Translations under genes and position numbers: made by a program
Notes under the pieces: generated by a model
Databases searched by the model: none
What the model was told of the DNA's origin: nothing
The model's input: only the letters and a program-made list of their open reading frames with translations
Source: RGIG3009 sp964433065
GTDB taxonomy: Bacteria; Bacillota; Clostridia; Oscillospirales; Acutalibacteraceae
NCBI GenBank assembly: GCA_964433065.1
Contig: CAYSPZ010000002.1
Span: 27,910 to 91,909 of the forward strand
Length of the DNA stretch: 64,000 nt
Direction of reading: 5' to 3'
Shown: piece after piece, positions 1-11,000 of the stretch
How the letters are laid out: the number at the start of each line of letters is the position of its first letter
Position numbering within the stretch: position 1 is the first letter of the stretch

Positions 1-1
1 A

Positions 2-3000
2 AACGCGAACAAGGTCAGCCGTGTGGGTTGGGCGGCATTGAGCGGCACCAGCCTGTCGACCTTGACGGTCGGTTCCGGTCACGCTGAGTGGCACGTTCGT
101 GCGAGCGGTCTGGCATCCCGCCTTCCCGCCAGCTACGGTGTTACCCCTGTGTGGAACACCCTGTACACCTGTACCGGATCTTACATAGCCACCACTTCCG
201 ATGGTGGATCCGCCCGTTGGAACACCACCTATCCGCCGATCGTGTACTTCGCGAACGAAACGGCGTTGACCAACTTCCAAGCCACTTCCTTGTACGCCAA
301 CACGGATATGACTGCTGACTACCGTTTGTACGTCAACGACCTCGTTCGTCTGGCGGCAACCGTCAAAGCGTCGGCGGACAAAGCGAGCGGTCTGCTTCCC
401 GAAGCGAACGCGGCCCTCACCGTTATCAAGACCGGTATCACCTTCCCCGAAGGCTACACCCTCAACTGGGTGGAGGATACCTTCGCGGTAGCGGACGGTC
501 GTGTCACCGGTACGTTGGTTTTGTCCGACGGTACCAACAACATCAAATTTGACGTTGACACGGATGCCAAAGATCCCGAAGGCACCATCGAAGAGATCTT
601 TAACACGTACGTGGAATCCACCATCATCACCGACAATGGTATGAGTTCCACCTACTCCGATGCGGGACTGTTAAACGCTCTCGTCCAAAAAGGTCATGCT
701 GTCACCCTCGTTGACAGTTACCTGAAACATTCGCAATCCGGTTTCACCACTTCGGTTGACGGTTACGAAAACCTGTTCGAAGCAGAAGACGGTTACGTAG
801 CGGTTATGCTTAACGACGCACAAGGCAATGCCAAAGTGCTCACCGCGAACCTCCCCGCCTACACCTACGAGCATTTGGATATCGACACCATCAGCTCCGC
901 TTCCGATTTTGCGGATACCGACAGCGACGGTTACTTCGATACCTATACCGGCTCCGCCGAACTGGTCGTCATCCCCGGCAACGTTGCCTCTACCATCACG
1001 TGGGGTGACAATGCCGCCAACATCCAAGCCATCGTTTACAACGGTAGTCAGCAATTCGGCACCGTGTTCCATAGCGACACGACGTTCGGTTCCGCAAAAT
1101 TACCGAACTTGTTAGCGTTCCGTATGAACGGCGGTTCGTTCCCTGCTTCCGGTGACATCAACTTCTTCAACGGCAACAACAAATTGACCCACGTGGCATT
1201 ACCCGCCAGTGGTGTCACCTACATTCCTCACCACTTCTTGAACGGTCGTACCGGCGTTGTCCGTGTGGATAACACCTTTGGTACCGAACGTTTCGGTTGG
1301 CAAGCGTTCCTCAGCACGAAGGTCAACACCATCGAAGGTGGTAAAAATCGTGCAGAATTCTACACCAACAACTATTCGTTTGGTACCAAGGTGGGTGACT
1401 ACGGCGTAACACCCGTCTTCATCCTCCATCACACCAGCCCGACCGTTAACGGCGAAGCATTGGGCAATAATCGTTGGTACGATACTTGTCCTCCGATCGT
1501 CTATTGTAACGAAGCCACCTATACCAATATTATGGCTTCCAGTGCGATCGGCAACAAAGATAAAGCAACCTACAAATACAACACCGCTGCGATCCTCAAC
1601 ACGGCAGGCGCGGTTCAAAACAAAGTCGCCGCTTCGTCCAAATTGATCGCTCTTGAAGAGTTTGCGTTGGCGCAACTCACTGCCGGTATCACCCTCGGCG
1701 AAGGTGTCACCCTCACGTGGGTCACCGACACTTTCAAGGTAGAGGACGGCAAAGTCACCGGTACCCTGCAATTGATGGACGGCACCTACACCGTCACGTA
1801 TGCGGTATCCGCGGACATTCTGGTTCCCACTACCAGTCTGCAAGACGACTTTGAAGAATACGTAGCCTCCACCGTCTTTACTGACAGCGGTTACAGTTCT
1901 ACCTATTCCGATGCAGGTCTGGTCAACTACTTGGCAAACAAAGGTCACATCGTAACGGTGAAAGACAGTTATCTGAAACATGCCAAAGCCGGTTTCACCA
2001 CCGGTGCCGCAGGGTACGAGAACCTGTTTAAAGCCGAAGACGGTTACGTTTCCGTTTTACTGGAAGATGCTGACGGTAACGTTTCCGGTTACCTTGCGAC
2101 CATTCCGGCATATACATACGCACATCCCGAGATCACCACTGTCAGTAAGAGCAGTGAATTTACCGTAACCGACGGCGTGATCACCGCGTACAACGGTACG
2201 GCAAACATCGTTATTATTGACCAACCCCTCGCGGCGACGGCGAAGATGGACTGGAACGGCTCGCTGAGCGGTAAAGCCAACAGCAACATCAACGTGGTCA
2301 TCGTGGACAACGGTCAGACGTTTGTGACCGGTCAGAACAACATCTTCAGAAACGGTTTCCTCGCGAACCTGTATGCCGTTCGTTTTGAAAATGCCAGTTT
2401 TGACACCGGTTCTGACATCAAATTGTTCGACGCTCAGGACAAACTGACCCACATCTCCTTGCCGGTCAACGGTACGTATATGATCCCGAACCAATTCCTG
2501 AACGGCAGAAGTTCGGTCATCCGTCTGGACAACACCGCCAAGGTAGAACGGTTCGGTTGGTATGCGCTGAGCGGCACCAACATTACCACCCTCGAAGGTG
2601 GTGAGAACCGCGACAGATTCTACACCGACTCGTATGCGTTCAACACCAAAGTTTGGGAAAAAGGTGTTACCCCCGTCTTCACCTTCCACCACAAAGATCC
2701 GATCGTGGAAGGTGCCGCTAAGACTGAGGCGCGTTGGAACGCTTCCTGCACGCCGATCATCTACGCGAACCAAACGACGATCGATAACGTGGCAGCGTCC
2801 GACGTTACCGGTTTGATGCTGAACAAAGCCGACTGGCGTGTGACCGAAGCCAACATTATGACCGAAGCCGCCGCCGCGAAAGCGAAATTGGATTCGCTCG
2901 GCACGCTGTCCTCCAACGCTTCGGCACTGCAAATGGTGGTCAACAAAGCGTTGTCCGAAGGATATACGGCGACTTGGGTCGAAGATACCTTCAAATGCGA

Positions 3001-6000
3001 AAACGACGTGGTCACCGGTACGATGATGGTATCCGACGGTGTCAACACCGTGACCTTCTCTATTGAAGCACCCGCTCTGTCGGCGGATTACACGTTGCAA
3101 GAAGCATTTAAAGAATACGTCGCATCCACCATCTTTACCGACAGCGGTTACAGTTCCACCTATTCCAACTCGAATTTGGTCGATGCAATGGCGATCAAAG
3201 GCTTCGAAGTGGAAGTAAAAGACTATTATCTCCAACACGCGAAAGCCGGTTTCACCACTGGTGCCGCAGGATATGAAACCCTGTTTGCGGCAGAAGACGG
3301 TTACGTATCCGTTCTTCTGGAATGCGGCGGCGAAACGGTTGCGTGTGTCGCACCCATCCCCGCATACACCTACGATCATTCCACGATCACGACTGTCAGC
3401 GATCCGAGTGAATTCGTTGTCAACGAAGACGGTGTGATCACCGCCTACACCGGTTCCGCGAACATCGTTATCATCGATCAACCCATCGCGTCGGCAGAGG
3501 TAATGGACTGGAACGGCGACGCTGACGGTGTTTCGAACAGCAACATCAACGTCATCATCGTGACCAGCGGTCAGAACTTTACCGCCGACCACACCAACAT
3601 CTTTGCGTATGGTCGTCTCCCGAACTTGTACGCGACCCGCTTCGAAAGCGTCAGTTTCACCGCCGGTGCGGACATCAAGCCGTTTGCCGGTCAAACCAAA
3701 CTGACCCACGTATCCTTGCCTGAATCCGGTTTGTTCGGCGTTCCCAACTGGTTCCTCACCAGCGTTGCGTCGGTCATCCGCGTAGACAACACCGACAAGG
3801 TCGAACGTTTCGGTTGGTATGCGTTTAACGGTACCAACCTGATCACCATCGAAGGCGGTATCGGTCGTTCGGAATTCTATACCGACTCGCTCTGCTTCAA
3901 CACGTTGGTAATGAACAAGGGCGTCACGCCGGTCATCATTCTCCATCACGATGATCCCGGCATCACCGGTGCAGCAACTTCCGAAGCCAGATGGGTTGCC
4001 AACAGTGACGGTATCGTACCGATCATTTACACCAACAAAGCCACCTACGATAAGATCCACGCTGAAGATTGTGCGGTTCCCGGTCTGACCAAGAATGCCG
4101 CCGACTGGCGTTTGATCGAAAACGATTTCTGCAAAGTGACCAAGGTCATCGGCGAATATCTGGATTCGTTGGTATACGTCGGCAAAAAAGGCGAAGACCT
4201 GATCGAACAGATCGAAATTGCCTTGCTTGCCGATCCCAGCACGAAGAACTCGGATGTCACCCTGTCCTGGAACGACACCTGGACCGTAGACGGCGATAAC
4301 CTCTCCGGTAAACTCACGGTCAGTGACGCAAACGGCAATTCCGCCGTCTTCCCGTTCAACAAGACCTACAATATGTTGTTGACCGACGAAGAACTGGAAG
4401 CGCTTCTCAAGACGATCGTTCCGAACAACAACGTGAACACCGCTTTGGATTTTGCGGCACAACTTGCTGAAACGTTCAAGGCAGGTTCCGACCCGTCGGG
4501 TATCCTTGTACGTGACTTCTACTTCCTGCGCCCTGAAGGCGGCGTGAAAGATGCTGACGGCATCCTTCTCCCCGGCAGAAAAGGTTATGCGGCGGTTGTG
4601 GTTTCCGCGACCGGCAGCAGCACCGTGTATACCAAGACGTGGGTCATCGAACCCGAAATCGAAGACCTCGGTAAACTGACGGTTTCGTCCGAGGACGAGT
4701 TTGTTTTCGATAGCATCGCTTCCGGTAAGATGTCGATCAGAGCATATACCGGTACGGCGCAAAAACTCATCATTCCCGCAGTCGGTGCCCAGATCTCCGG
4801 TAACTGGACGGTAGCAAATAAAGAAAACGTTCAGGTCATCGTGATGAACAACTGCACCACCGCATTTGAAGCCGGTTTCCTGCACGACTTCCCGAACCTC
4901 AAAGTGGTTATCTTCAACGATGAGGCGAGTGCGTGGCATACTGCGGACGACGAAGATATTCCGTACACTGCCACCTTCCAGAACCTGCCTTCACTGAAAT
5001 ATGTGAAGTTCGGTGACGTTTGGAAAGAGCATATTAACCAAGTAGGCGCTTCTGTTCCCACTTTGGAAGCTCTTCCGCTCCCCGAAGGCAACGTCAAACA
5101 AACGGAAGGCAGAAAGTTCAACTTGACGTCCTTCTCCGGCACCAATTTGTTGGATATCGTCATTCCTGCAGGTTATCAAACTACTGGTGCACTGGCAACG
5201 CATCAAAAACTGTTCCGTATCGGTGACCTCGCAAGTTCCGTTTCCGAAGCGTGGGTACGTGCCCAGTATGCGGCGGACTACTACGATGGCGCTGTTTCCA
5301 AAGAGTATCTGACTGCCGAACTGAAATCGGCTTACGGCAACGTCGACGCGTTTGATGCTTCCTGGACCGAATGGAACACCACCCGCACGGCGGCAAATGC
5401 GCTGACCGGTAACGTCAACGCAACCTTCACCTTGTCGAACGGTGAAATTTCCTTCGACGTCACGGTTGCGAAACAAGGTGTTGCAATGGGTCTCGGCGAA
5501 ACGGTTGCCGAACGCTTGCAATCGATCATCGACAACTATGTGTACGAAAACGGTACCACCGAAGACGATCTCTACGAGGCGTTGGCGGCATCGTTGATGG
5601 ACGAAGACGGATACAGTGTGTCGGTTGACGATTTCTACAGCTACAAATCCATTAAGGGTGCCAAAGACCAAGACGGTATCCTCGTTCCCGGCACCGACGG
5701 TGTGGTAACGGCTGTCGTTACCTTGACGACGCCGACCGGCGAAGAGATTCTGTATGTCAATGAACCCATCAAAGCACAATACGAAACGCTGACCTTTAAC
5801 AGTGTTTCGAACAGCAACCAGTTCACCTATCTGATCGAAGACGGCGAAAGAGTGGTTCTCACCTACAACGGCTCTGCTGAAAAGGTGATCGTTCCCGAAG
5901 GTGTGACCGAGATCGATATGATGTGGATGAGTGAGAACGCAAAAGCTTTGAGCACCATCCGCGCTCTGGTCCTCCCGTCTACGCTGAAGAAATTGCCTTA

Positions 6001-8059
6001 CGCACTTTGCGCGTATATGACCAACCTCGAAGCGGTCTACATTCACGATAACACGGTCAACGACAATATGAACGATGAATATGTGTTTGACCATTGTTAT
6101 ATGTTGAAGTATGTCCACCTCCCCGAAAGCTTTACCGAGATACCCGCGTACTTCTTCAACCATGCGAAGAGTTTGACCGCGGTGCATATCCCCGGTAACG
6201 TAACCTACATCGGCGAAGCCGCATTCAACTCCACTTCGGTCAGCGAAATGGTGTTCAGCCCGAAAGTCACGGGTATCGGTAACGGCGCGTTCCTCGGTTC
6301 TTATGCACCGAGTTGCAACTTTAGCGCGATGGATCTTTCTGCATCGGAAATGAATGTATGGAAAGAAGTCTCCAAAGTGATTGCTGAAGAAACTCGTGAA
6401 CTGTTAGAAGAACGCGGCTCCTACTACCGCATCTTCACCATTCTCGGCAGCGAATTGGTCTTGACCGGAACCTCCCTGCGCGGTGGCGGATTACCGTCTC
6501 ACAGAGGTTCGCACATCTTAGCCGATACGGCAAGCTGGTCGTATGAAGACCTGGTTGCTTACGGTTATCTGGAAAGAACCGAAGGCGGCAACTTTGACGG
6601 CGGCACGGTTGCGGATCTCGATATGACGTTGGCGCAAGCCGCGGCATTCGCGCAGTATTATGCGACCTCGCTTGTGTTGGACAACAACAACGTCAATGCC
6701 GTTTTGTATGACCTGTCCGAGATCGTCTCCCATGCTGACGGTGTCACCGTTGAATGGAAAGAACTTTCCGTCGTGAAAGCAACCGAAACGCAGAAAGGTT
6801 CTGCAAACGGTATCGCGGTTCTCAAGACGGTAGACGGCGATACGTTTGAGATCGCTATCAACGAAGTTGTTTCCTATGCGGAACCCAAGACCTGCGACGG
6901 CGACAAACACATCTACGACGGCAACTGCGATGCGGTATGTAACATTTGCGGTGCGGTCCGTACCGCTACCGAGCATACCTACACCAACGGTTGCGATGCC
7001 GATTGTGACGTGTGCGGCGAGATCCGTACGGTGGAAGGTCACCAATATGATAACGCGTGCGACGCTACCTGTAATTACTGCGGCGCCACTCGCGAAAACG
7101 CGGGTCACCAATACGATAATACCTGCGACGCGGATTGTAACAACTGCGGCGCCACTCGCGAGACCGAAGGTCATGCCTATGACGGCATTCACGACATCTC
7201 CTGTAACAACTGCGGCACCAACCGCACTGTTGCACAATACACACTGAATGAGCCCTCCAAGCGCGTATACCTTAAAGGTAATACTGTACTTGACGTTGCC
7301 GACGGTTGGATCGATGTTACCTACGCGGACGGTGAAGAAGGTCGTGTGTACCTGACCAACGATATGGTCACCGGTTTCGACGGATCGGTAATCGGCAAAC
7401 AGACCTTGACGGTTACCTTTGGTAATGCGGTCAGCACGTTTGATGTTGCGGTAACCGAAGACCAAGCGTTGCCCACCATCACCGTGGACGATGCAGAAGT
7501 ACATGTTAACCAAACGTTTACGGTAGCGGTTCAACTCGCAAACAACCCCGGTATCCTTTCGGCGAAACTTGCGATCGCGTATGACGCAACCAAGTTGGAA
7601 TTGATCTCCTATGCGGAACAAGATTTTGCCGGTTTGACTTATGACGCGACCCAAAGCGGCTTGTTGACCGTACAATGGAACGGTTCCGGTGCGACCGACG
7701 TTACCACTGATGGTGCGTTCGTACTGCTGACCTTCCAGGTCAAGATGGATACCGAACTCGGCGATACCGTCATTTCGGTCAGTTACGATTCGGATGACGT
7801 GTACGACTGCAACTTTGAAAACGTCTTGTTCAATACCGCGAACAGCACGGTGACGGTCATCACTCACATCCCCGGTGACGTCAACGGTGACGGTACTGTC
7901 AATAACAAAGACGTCGGTCTGATCCAACGCTACATCAACTCCTGGGATGTTTCCATCAACAAAGCGGCAAGTGATGTGAACGGCGACGGTAAGATCAACA
8001 ACAAAGACCTCGGTATGTTACAACGCTATCTTAACGATTGGGGCATTACGTTGCAGTAA
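2..8059 (+). CDS. Giant secreted repeat protein with cohesin-like and dockerin domains (5' end outside window)
   Basis: The frame is open to the left edge and begins in the middle of a repeat, so the true start and any signal peptide lie upstream; the GTG at 23 is internal. From nt 600 to about 4380 there are three clear copies of a module of about 418 residues, each starting near a YSSTYS motif (nt 604, 1858, 3115), then two divergent copies (about 4380 and 5520). Part of each module looks like BspA-type leucine-rich repeats. Next come five Cys-rich repeats (6902-7234), a group-3 bacterial Ig-like domain (about 7235-7465), a cohesin-like domain (7468-7865) and a dockerin (about 7870-8056) with two DxNGDG calcium loops. 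No catalytic domain is recognised. It is probably a structural or binding component of the surface complex encoded here. The next gene starts 15 nt downstream, so it is likely the first visible gene of an operon. Confidence 0.85.
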   Translation, partial: NANKVSRVGWAALSGTSLSTLTVGSGHAEWHVRASGLASRLPASYGVTPVWNTLYTCTGSYIATTSDGGSARWNTTYPPIVYFANETALTNFQATSLYANTDMTADYRLYVNDLVRLAATVKASADKASGLLPEANAALTVIKTGITFPEGYTLNWVEDTFAVADGRVTGTLVLSDGTNNIKFDVDTDAKDPEGTIEEIFNTYVESTIITDNGMSSTYSDAGLLNALVQKGHAVTLVDSYLKHSQSGFTTSVDGYENLFEAEDGYVAVMLNDAQGNAKVLTANLPAYTYEHLDIDTISSASDFADTDSDGYFDTYTGSAELVVIPGNVASTITWGDNAANIQAIVYNGSQQFGTVFHSDTTFGSAKLPNLLAFRMNGGSFPASGDINFFNGNNKLTHVALPASGVTYIPHHFLNGRTGVVRVDNTFGTERFGWQAFLSTKVNTIEGGKNRAEFYTNNYSFGTKVGDYGVTPVFILHHTSPTVNGEALGNNRWYDTCPPIVYCNEATYTNIMASSAIGNKDKATYKYNTAAILNTAGAVQNKVAASSKLIALEEFALAQLTAGITLGEGVTLTWVTDTFKVEDGKVTGTLQLMDGTYTVTYAVSADILVPTTSLQDDFEEYVASTVFTDSGYSSTYSDAGLVNYLANKGHIVTVKDSYLKHAKAGFTTGAAGYENLFKAEDGYVSVLLEDADGNVSGYLATIPAYTYAHPEITTVSKSSEFTVTDGVITAYNGTANIVIIDQPLAATAKMDWNGSLSGKANSNINVVIVDNGQTFVTGQNNIFRNGFLANLYAVRFENASFDTGSDIKLFDAQDKLTHISLPVNGTYMIPNQFLNGRSSVIRLDNTAKVERFGWYALSGTNITTLEGGENRDRFYTDSYAFNTKVWEKGVTPVFTFHHKDPIVEGAAKTEARWNASCTPIIYANQTTIDNVAASDVTGLMLNKADWRVTEANIMTEAAAAKAKLDSLGTLSSNASALQMVVNKALSEGYTATWVEDTFKCENDVVTGTMMVSDGVNTVTFSIEAPALSADYTLQEAFKEYVASTIFTDSGYSSTYSNSNLVDAMAIKGFEVEVKDYYLQHAKAGFTTGAAGYETLFAAEDGYVSVLLECGGETVACVAPIPAYTYDHSTITTVSDPSEFVVNEDGVITAYTGSANIVIIDQPIASAEVMDWNGDADGVSNSNINVIIVTSGQNFTADHTNIFAYGRLPNLYATRFESVSFTAGADIKPFAGQTKLTHVSLPESGLFGVPNWFLTSVASVIRVDNTDKVERFGWYAFNGTNLITIEGGIGRSEFYTDSLCFNTLVMNKGVTPVIILHHDDPGITGAATSEARWVANSDGIVPIIYTNKATYDKIHAEDCAVPGLTKNAADWRLIENDFCKVTKVIGEYLDSLVYVGKKGEDLIEQIEIALLADPSTKNSDVTLSWNDTWTVDGDNLSGKLTVSDANGNSAVFPFNKTYNMLLTDEELEALLKTIVPNNNVNTALDFAAQLAETFKAGSDPSGILVRDFYFLRPEGGVKDADGILLPGRKGYAAVVVSATGSSTVYTKTWVIEPEIEDLGKLTVSSEDEFVFDSIASGKMSIRAYTGTAQKLIIPAVGAQISGNWTVANKENVQVIVMNNCTTAFEAGFLHDFPNLKVVIFNDEASAWHTADDEDIPYTATFQNLPSLKYVKFGDVWKEHINQVGASVPTLEALPLPEGNVKQTEGRKFNLTSFSGTNLLDIVIPAGYQTTGALATHQKLFRIGDLASSVSEAWVRAQYAADYYDGAVSKEYLTAELKSAYGNVDAFDASWTEWNTTRTAANALTGNVNATFTLSNGEISFDVTVAKQGVAMGLGETVAERLQSIIDNYVYENGTTEDDLYEALAASLMDEDGYSVSVDDFYSYKSIKGAKDQDGILVPGTDGVVTAVVTLTTPTGEEILYVNEPIKAQYETLTFNSVSNSNQFTYLIEDGERVVLTYNGSAEKVIVPEGVTEIDMMWMSENAKALSTIRALVLPSTLKKLPYALCAYMTNLEAVYIHDNTVNDNMNDEYVFDHCYMLKYVHLPESFTEIPAYFFNHAKSLTAVHIPGNVTYIGEAAFNSTSVSEMVFSPKVTGIGNGAFLGSYAPSCNFSAMDLSASEMNVWKEVSKVIAEETRELLEERGSYYRIFTILGSELVLTGTSLRGGGLPSHRGSHILADTASWSYEDLVAYGYLERTEGGNFDGGTVADLDMTLAQAAAFAQYYATSLVLDNNNVNAVLYDLSEIVSHADGVTVEWKELSVVKATETQKGSANGIAVLKTVDGDTFEIAINEVVSYAEPKTCDGDKHIYDGNCDAVCNICGAVRTATEHTYTNGCDADCDVCGEIRTVEGHQYDNACDATCNYCGATRENAGHQYDNTCDADCNNCGATRETEGHAYDGIHDISCNNCGTNRTVAQYTLNEPSKRVYLKGNTVLDVADGWIDVTYADGEEGRVYLTNDMVTGFDGSVIGKQTLTVTFGNAVSTFDVAVTEDQALPTITVDDAEVHVNQTFTVAVQLANNPGILSAKLAIAYDATKLELISYAEQDFAGLTYDATQSGLLTVQWNGSGATDVTTDGAFVLLTFQVKMDTELGDTVISVSYDSDDVYDCNFENVLFNTANSTVTVITHIPGDVNGDGTVNNKDVGLIQRYINSWDVSINKAASDVNGDGKINNKDLGMLQRYLNDWGITLQ
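600..5800 (+). repeat. Tandem modules of about 418 codons inside the first gene
   Basis: The motif YVxSTxxTDxGxSSTYS recurs at nt 604, 1858 and 3115, a spacing of 1254-1257 bp. Each copy also repeats an AGFTTGAAGYE-like motif, a PAYTYxH motif, an RVDNTxKVERFGW-like motif and an ARWN/RWV motif. Two more copies at about 4380 and 5520 are diverged. One related copy opens the next gene (about 8195-9200). Confidence 0.8.
6902..7234 (+). repeat. Cys-rich 22-residue repeats, five copies
   Basis: Tandem units follow H-x-Y-x3-C-D-x2-C-N-x-C-G-x2-R. The last unit (HDISCNNCG) lacks the first cysteine. Confidence 0.85.
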
Positions 8060-8074
8060 TGAGGGGGAACATCT

Positions 8075-11000
8075 GTGAAAACGACTTTTAAGAAAGTCGT
8101 TTCAGTGATCGCTTCCATTATCCTATTGGTCGGTTCGTTTGCCGGCACCCTTACGGTGTCGGCAACGACCGACGGGGATGCGATCCGAACGGCATTCGAG
8201 GAGTACGTGGCTTCCACCGTTTTTACTGACAGCGGATACAGTTCCACCTACTCCGACCAAAAACTTATCGAATATTTAGAAACACAAGGTTACTTCGGTG
8301 TTTCTGTTGTAGAAGCGGGTTCCCTTTACGTTCAAAGCCGATTGGAACACTCGAAAGCCGGTTTCACTACCGGTGTAGAGGGTTACGAAACCCTCTTTGA
8401 ACCCGAAGACGGTTCCGTAACGGTCGTACTCGACTACAACGGTGAGCAAATCGGTTGTTCCGCTATTATTCCTGCGTATATCTACGAACACGCGGAGGAT
8501 ATCACCACCGTCAGTACCGATGACGAATTCACCGTCGAAGGTGACGTCATCACCGCGTACAACGGTTCGGCGAACCTCCTCGTGATCAACAAACCCGTTT
8601 CCGCCACCATCGATTGGGGCGTGAATGCGGCAAATATCAAAGCCATCATCTACAACGGCGGTCAGAGTTTTAACGGCGAATTCCACACCAACGCTACGTT
8701 CGGTTCTGCAAAACTGCCGAACCTGGCAGCGTTCCGTATGGAAAGCGGTGCTTTCCAGTTCACGGACATCAATATGTTCTCCGGGAACAACACGGCATTG
8801 ACCCATGTGTCTTTGCCCGAAACCGGTGTGTATGCGATTCCGCATCACTTCTTGAACGGCAGAGCAGGTGTCGTCCGTCTGGACAACACCCAATATACCG
8901 AACGATTTGGTTGGTGCGCGCTCAACGGCACCAACCTGAATACCATTGAGTGTGGCATCAACCGCGGCGAATTGTTTACTGATTCATTCTGTTTCAGGAC
9001 ACAGGTCGGCGCGCAGGGTGTTACCCCCGTCTTCATTTTTCACAACGAGAATCCCAGCATTGCCGGTAACGGTCGCGGAGCTATTCGTTGGGACGCGGAC
9101 TATCCGCCGATCATCTATGCGAACGAAGGTGTTTACGAGGCGGTTCAAGCGTCCGATGTGACGGGTATGCAAGAGCCCGCCGATTGGCGTTTGCTCAACT
9201 TGGAAATACACATAGATCACGTTTACGATGACGAAATTGACCCCGACTGTAACGAATGCGGCGAATGGCGCGAGGTTTACGAACCAGCGTGTCCGCACGA
9301 GTACGACACGGAGTGCGACCCCGACTGTAACCTCTGCGGCGAATGGCGCGAAGTCTGGGAGCACGAATACGACGACGAATACGATCCCGACTGTAACTTC
9401 TGCGGTATATCGCGTGACGACTGGTGTTCGCACTCCTACGATCACGGTTGCGACACCGATTGCAATATGTGCGGTCTGTATCGCGAGTTTATGGGTCACG
9501 TGTACGACGGCGATATGGATCCCGATTGTAACGAATGCGGTGAAATGCGTGACACAGATATGCCGGTTTGTCCGCATGATTACGACGACGAATACGATGC
9601 CGATTGTAACTGGTGCGGTGAATGGCGCGAGGCCCCTGAGCCGATCGAGTGTCTGCACGAGTACGACAGCGAATGTGACCCCGAGTGTAATCTTTGCGGC
9701 GAATGGCGCGAAGTTTCGGGTCACGAATACGACAATGCGTGTGACGCCGATTGTAACATCTGCGGCGACGTGCGCGAGGTTGGCGACCACGTATTCGACA
9801 ACGAATGTGACACCGAGTGCAACGAGTGCGGCTTCCTTCGTGGCGCTATCGAACATGCGTATGATCATGCATGTGATATCGATTGCAACGAATGCGGTGA
9901 TATCCGCGAAACAGAGGGTCACAAATACGACCACGCATGCGACACCGATTGTAATGAATGCGGCGATATCCGCAAAATCGAGGGTCACAAATATGACCAC
10001 GCGTGTGATGCCGATTGCAATATTTGCGGTGCCCTTCGTGAGGTCGGCGACCACGTGTATGCGAATGATTGCGACGTGGATTGTAACGAATGCGGCGATA
10101 TCCGCGAAGTAGGCGATCACACCTACGATAACGATTGTGATGTTGATTGCAACAGTTGCGGCAAGAACCGCGAGGTCGGCGATCATCAATACGATAATGC
10201 GTGTGATGCCGGTTGTAACGTCTGCGGCAAGACCCGCGAGGTGGGTGATCACGTGTACGATAGCGACACCGACACCGACTGTAACGAATGCGGTGCGACC
10301 CGCAAAGTGACCTGTACACATTATTACGACAACGCTTGTGATGCCAACTGTAATGGATGCGGTGAGACTCGCGAGGTCGGCAATCACGTATACGACAGTG
10401 AGACCGACACCGACTGTAACGAATGCGGCGCGACCCGCAACGAGACCTGTACGCATTATTACGATGCCGATTGCGATGAAGATTGCAATCTTTGCGGCGT
10501 AAAACGTGAAGTAAAACACACCTATAGCGGTGAACACGATACCAAGTGTGACAAGTGCGGCGCTGAGCGAGTGCTCGGTAACGTTACCGGAACCATTGGT
10601 TCGTTGTCATACACCATTACTCCCGACGCGAACGGCGGTACGGTAACCATTACCGCTTGTGATCCGACGGCATCCGGTGACGTTAACATTCCGGGTACGA
10701 TCAACGGTTGTCCCGTGACGGTCATCGCGTCGATGGCGTTCAAGAGTTGTAAAGATGTGACGAACATCCAGATTCCTGAGGGTGTGACCGTCATTCAGAA
10801 GCAAGCGTTCTCCGGTTGTATCAGTTTGACCGGCATCAGTGTGCCGGATACGGTATACATTATCGGCGACGCGGCATTTGAATATTGCAGCGGTCTGACA
10901 AGTATCGTGGTTCCCGAAGGTGTTACCGTTATCAACCCGAATATGTTCAGCGGTTGTACGAAACTGGAATTTGTCAGCATTCCTTCAACCGTAAACTCCA

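Noticed and set aside
2057..4939. Very long open frame on the minus strand, with others at 4991-6187, 6518-7927 and 8984-10537
   Set aside because: They lie opposite repetitive coding sequence, lack ribosome sites and known domains, and follow the repeat periodicity of the sense genes. Strong codon bias of the sense strand explains them.
9211..10578. Regular direct repeats of about 66 bp, superficially like a CRISPR array
   Set aside because: The repeats are in frame, vary by codon changes and encode a protein motif. There are no identical repeats with unique spacers and no cas genes.
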